Below are positions 32,579 to 34,581 of a DNA stretch of 34,581 bases, one piece after another (positions within the stretch are counted from its first letter, which is position 1; every line of letters starts with the position of its first letter). The notes below the pieces were generated by a model. It was given only the letters and a program-made list of their open reading frames with translations, searched no databases and was not told the DNA's origin. The position numbers and the translations under genes are program-made. Source of the DNA: Bacteroidota bacterium. Lineage in GTDB: Bacteria > Bacteroidota > Bacteroidia > AKYH767-A > JABDAW01. Where the stretch lies: NCBI GenBank assembly GCA_013288905.1, contig JABDAW010000012.1, positions 1-34,581 on the forward strand, written 5' to 3'.

Positions 32579-33595
32579 TTAATCTACTTTAGCTTTTCGT
32601 TTTTGATAAGTCTTTTTCTTTTTAAAATCAGGTTTTATATCCGGGGTTTTATCCCACACCACCAGACCTTTACCTTCTTTAATAATTTTTCCTTCCTTTT
32701 GATACTCAATCCTTATCTGATCAATGATTCCATTGATGAAAGTATTGCTGCTTCGGGTACTATATTCCTTAGCAATTTCTAATACTTCATTGATAGTTAC
32801 TTTTTCCGGTATCTCTGAGAAGTGAAGCATCTCAGCAATGGACATTTTCATTAATATTACGTCCATCAAAGCAATCCTGTCAACATCCCAATTTGTAGTA
32901 GTTTTAGAAATTCTGGCTTCAAATTCTTTATCATTAATTATTGTTACACGAAGCAATTCAAGCATGAATTCTCTATCCTCATCTTCCTTATACAACGGCA
33001 TTAGTGGAATCTTTCCCATATCCATTTTGAAAGAGTTTATCGTCCTGCAAACCATTGTTTGAACGAGCTTATTATCATCTTCCCAATAGAAACATTTTTC
33101 TTCCATAATACTTTGAAATAATTCGGAAGGATACAAAACTTCCTTCAAAAGAATCCCAATCAATTCCTTATCATCTTCAAAACTTCCTTTAGACTTTCTG
33201 CAATAAGAAATAAACTGCCTGGATTCTTTTATTTCACTAAATAGAGAAATGATATTATCACGTTCAGGCTGCCAGGTAAGCATCCTTTTCCTGGTCATTT
33301 CTTCAAAAGATTTATCAGTAATAATATTTTGAATTGCGGCATTAAAAAAGAAGCGGGTATTCACCTCCGGAGCCATGAAAACCTTGATATGTTTTTCCAC
33401 CTTATCCTCCGCTCTGATCCTTGATATATCTGCCAGTTCGGCTAATAAAAGAAAGATCAGCAGGTAGCTGTCATAAAACTTTTCAACGCTCTTGATTAAT
33501 TCCTTCTCACATTGCTTTGAATCCTTATCTTCGGTAAGGAAATATGCAAATAAAGCCTGCATGACTTTGATTCGTAAATGTCTTCGGCTTATCAT
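32579..33595 (-). CDS. nusB: Transcription antitermination factor NusB, long Bacteroidota form
   Basis: NusB with NusE binds boxA RNA in rRNA leader antitermination. The N-terminus MISRRHLRIKVMQALFAYF and the C-terminal RNA-binding half (VDRIALMDVILMKMSIAEML, PEKVTINEVLEIAKEYS, NTFINGIIDQI) match the family. At 338 residues it is about twice the usual size. The excess is a helical insertion between the conserved N- and C-terminal segments, plus a basic tail (KPDFKKKKTYQKRKAKVD). This long form is normal in Bacteroidota. The order dehydrogenase, nusB, exported protein on one strand suggests an operon. Confidence 0.93.
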   Translation of the reverse strand: MISRRHLRIKVMQALFAYFLTEDKDSKQCEKELIKSVEKFYDSYLLIFLLLAELADISRIRAEDKVEKHIKVFMAPEVNTRFFFNAAIQNIITDKSFEEMTRKRMLTWQPERDNIISLFSEIKESRQFISYCRKSKGSFEDDKELIGILLKEVLYPSELFQSIMEEKCFYWEDDNKLVQTMVCRTINSFKMDMGKIPLMPLYKEDEDREFMLELLRVTIINDKEFEARISKTTTNWDVDRIALMDVILMKMSIAEMLHFSEIPEKVTINEVLEIAKEYSTRSSNTFINGIIDQIRIEYQKEGKIIKEGKGLVVWDKTPDIKPDFKKKKTYQKRKAKVD

Positions 33596-33674
33596 CTTTT
33601 GTTTATTATTAAGAACGTTTAATTATTTTGTTTTGAGTAAAAAATAGGGACATTTCTCCCTTAACAGAAAGCAA

Positions 33675-34581
33675 TTATTTTACTTTCATGGCATCAGTTA
33701 TTCTCTTTTCAGCAATAGCTTTTGCAGCAATGATGGTAGGTTTGTTTTCTGCCGCCGACTTCTTCAAAATCTCTAATGTCAGATCATATATTTTCTGTGT
33801 CGCCTGCATCGCCTTCTCGCGGTTATAACCATGTAATTCCGAATAAACATTTATCAATCCGCCTGCATTAATCAGGAAGTCTGGAGCATAAATAATCCCT
33901 TTGTCCATCACCATCTTTCCATGATCCAATTCATTGGCAAGTTGATTATTTGCAGAGCCTGCGATGACACTGCATTTCAGACGGTTCAAAGTATCAGTAT
34001 TGACAGTTCCGCCTAATGCGCATGGTGCATAAATATCCATATCAAGATCATAAATTCCATCCAGAGAAACAATTTGTGAACCGAATCTTTGAGCCACATG
34101 ATTCAATTGTCCTTCGTGAATATCAGAGATATAAATCTTTGCATTTTCCTTATGCAAAAGCTCAACAAGATATTCGCCCACATGCCCAACGCCTTGCACA
34201 GCAATCGTTTTGCCACTCAAGGAATCATTACCCCATTTCTGTTTTGCAGCAGCTTTCATGCCCATATAAACTCCATAAGCAGTTACCGGAGAAGGGTCTC
34301 CACTGCCTCCGGTAGCTTCCGGCAAGCCAGACACAAACTTGGTTTCTTTATTCACAAAAACCATGTCATTGACATTGGTTCCGACATCTTCGGCGGTGAT
34401 ATATTTACCTCCCAAAGAATCAACAAACTGACCATACCGACGAAACAAAGGCTCTGATTTATCCTTCTGCGAATCGCCGATAATCACTGCCTTTCCGCCT
34501 CCAAGATTCAACCCTGAAATAGCAGCTTTGAATGTCATTCCACGAGACAGACGCAGGACATCTTTCAAGGCATCAGCCTCC
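33675..34581 (-). CDS. Leucine/glutamate-type amino-acid dehydrogenase, 5' end outside the window
   Basis: The product catalyses NAD(P)-dependent oxidative deamination of a branched-chain amino acid or glutamate. The frame stays open to the right edge, so the start lies beyond it and about 300 C-terminal residues are seen. Both catalytic lysine motifs of the leucine-dehydrogenase group are present (RGMTFK, and NLGGGKAVI), followed by GSGDPSPVTAYGVYMG and the Rossmann motif VQGVGHVGEYLVELL. APCALGGTVN and YAPDFLINAGGLINV complete the typical pattern. Features favour leucine dehydrogenase, but substrate choice is uncertain. The TTG at 34568 is an internal codon, not the start. Confidence 0.93.
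   Translation of the reverse strand, partial: EADALKDVLRLSRGMTFKAAISGLNLGGGKAVIIGDSQKDKSEPLFRRYGQFVDSLGGKYITAEDVGTNVNDMVFVNKETKFVSGLPEATGGSGDPSPVTAYGVYMGMKAAAKQKWGNDSLSGKTIAVQGVGHVGEYLVELLHKENAKIYISDIHEGQLNHVAQRFGSQIVSLDGIYDLDMDIYAPCALGGTVNTDTLNRLKCSVIAGSANNQLANELDHGKMVMDKGIIYAPDFLINAGGLINVYSELHGYNREKAMQATQKIYDLTLEILKKSAAENKPTIIAAKAIAEKRITDAMKVK

Noticed and set aside
34016-34457. Overlapping plus-strand frames of 99 and 122 codons at the right edge
   Set aside because: They lie antisense to the dehydrogenase, which has clear catalytic and Rossmann motifs.

Overview
The window looks like a chromosomal segment of an uncultured member of the Bacteroidota. The base composition is AT-rich. Many genes have a TAnnTTTG -7 promoter element, and almost none has a Shine-Dalgarno sequence. 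There is a type IX secretion (T9SS) C-terminal sorting domain, several outer-membrane beta-barrels, a long NusB, and the typical rpsU-xerC-hpf and miaB / sigma-54 regulator / lptE neighbourhoods. The genus cannot be told from the sequence. No rRNA, tRNA, cas genes, prophage or complete insertion sequence was seen.

Layout. 0.2-6.5 kb: truA and a large polytopic membrane protein diverge from an unusual inverted array of 8-bp repeats. An Omp85-type barrel, a T9SS-sorted surface protein and a small barrel follow. 7-11.2 kb: miaB, a DUF4926-like protein, a sigma-54 activator and lptE, closed by a strong terminator. 11.3-13.9 kb: two unrecognised minus-strand genes, a 42-bp tandem array and a MITE-like element. 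14-20 kb: a barrel protein, a truncated DUF433 antitoxin, a fatty-acid-hydroxylase-type protein, and a metal locus in which a DtxR/MntR regulator diverges from a porin and an NRAMP-UspA fusion. 20-24 kb: rpsU, xerC, hpf, a PPK2 polyphosphate kinase and gatB. 24.2-26.4 kb: an unrecognised minus-strand gene, a 21/42-bp palindromic array, a decayed T9SS domain and a Cys-rich lipoprotein. 26.4-30 kb: a second octamer array, then an envelope operon (small membrane protein, coiled-coil lipoprotein, DUF3943 barrel, PAP2 phosphatase). 30-34.6 kb: a third 21/42-bp palindromic array, an alpha-helical protein, an OB-like exported protein, nusB and a leucine/glutamate-type dehydrogenase that runs off the right edge.

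Most genes are housekeeping or envelope genes. The most unusual content is between genes. Three arrays of unrelated sequence (13.4, 25.1 and 30.2 kb) all have a 42-bp period, two of them with 21-bp half-steps. That is two or four turns of B-DNA. Each unit has a core with dyad symmetry, and each array lies 95-180 bp upstream of a gene of unknown function. With the two strand-switching octamer arrays and the MITE-like element, this suggests that DNA-level repeat structures are a recurring and possibly functional feature of this genome.
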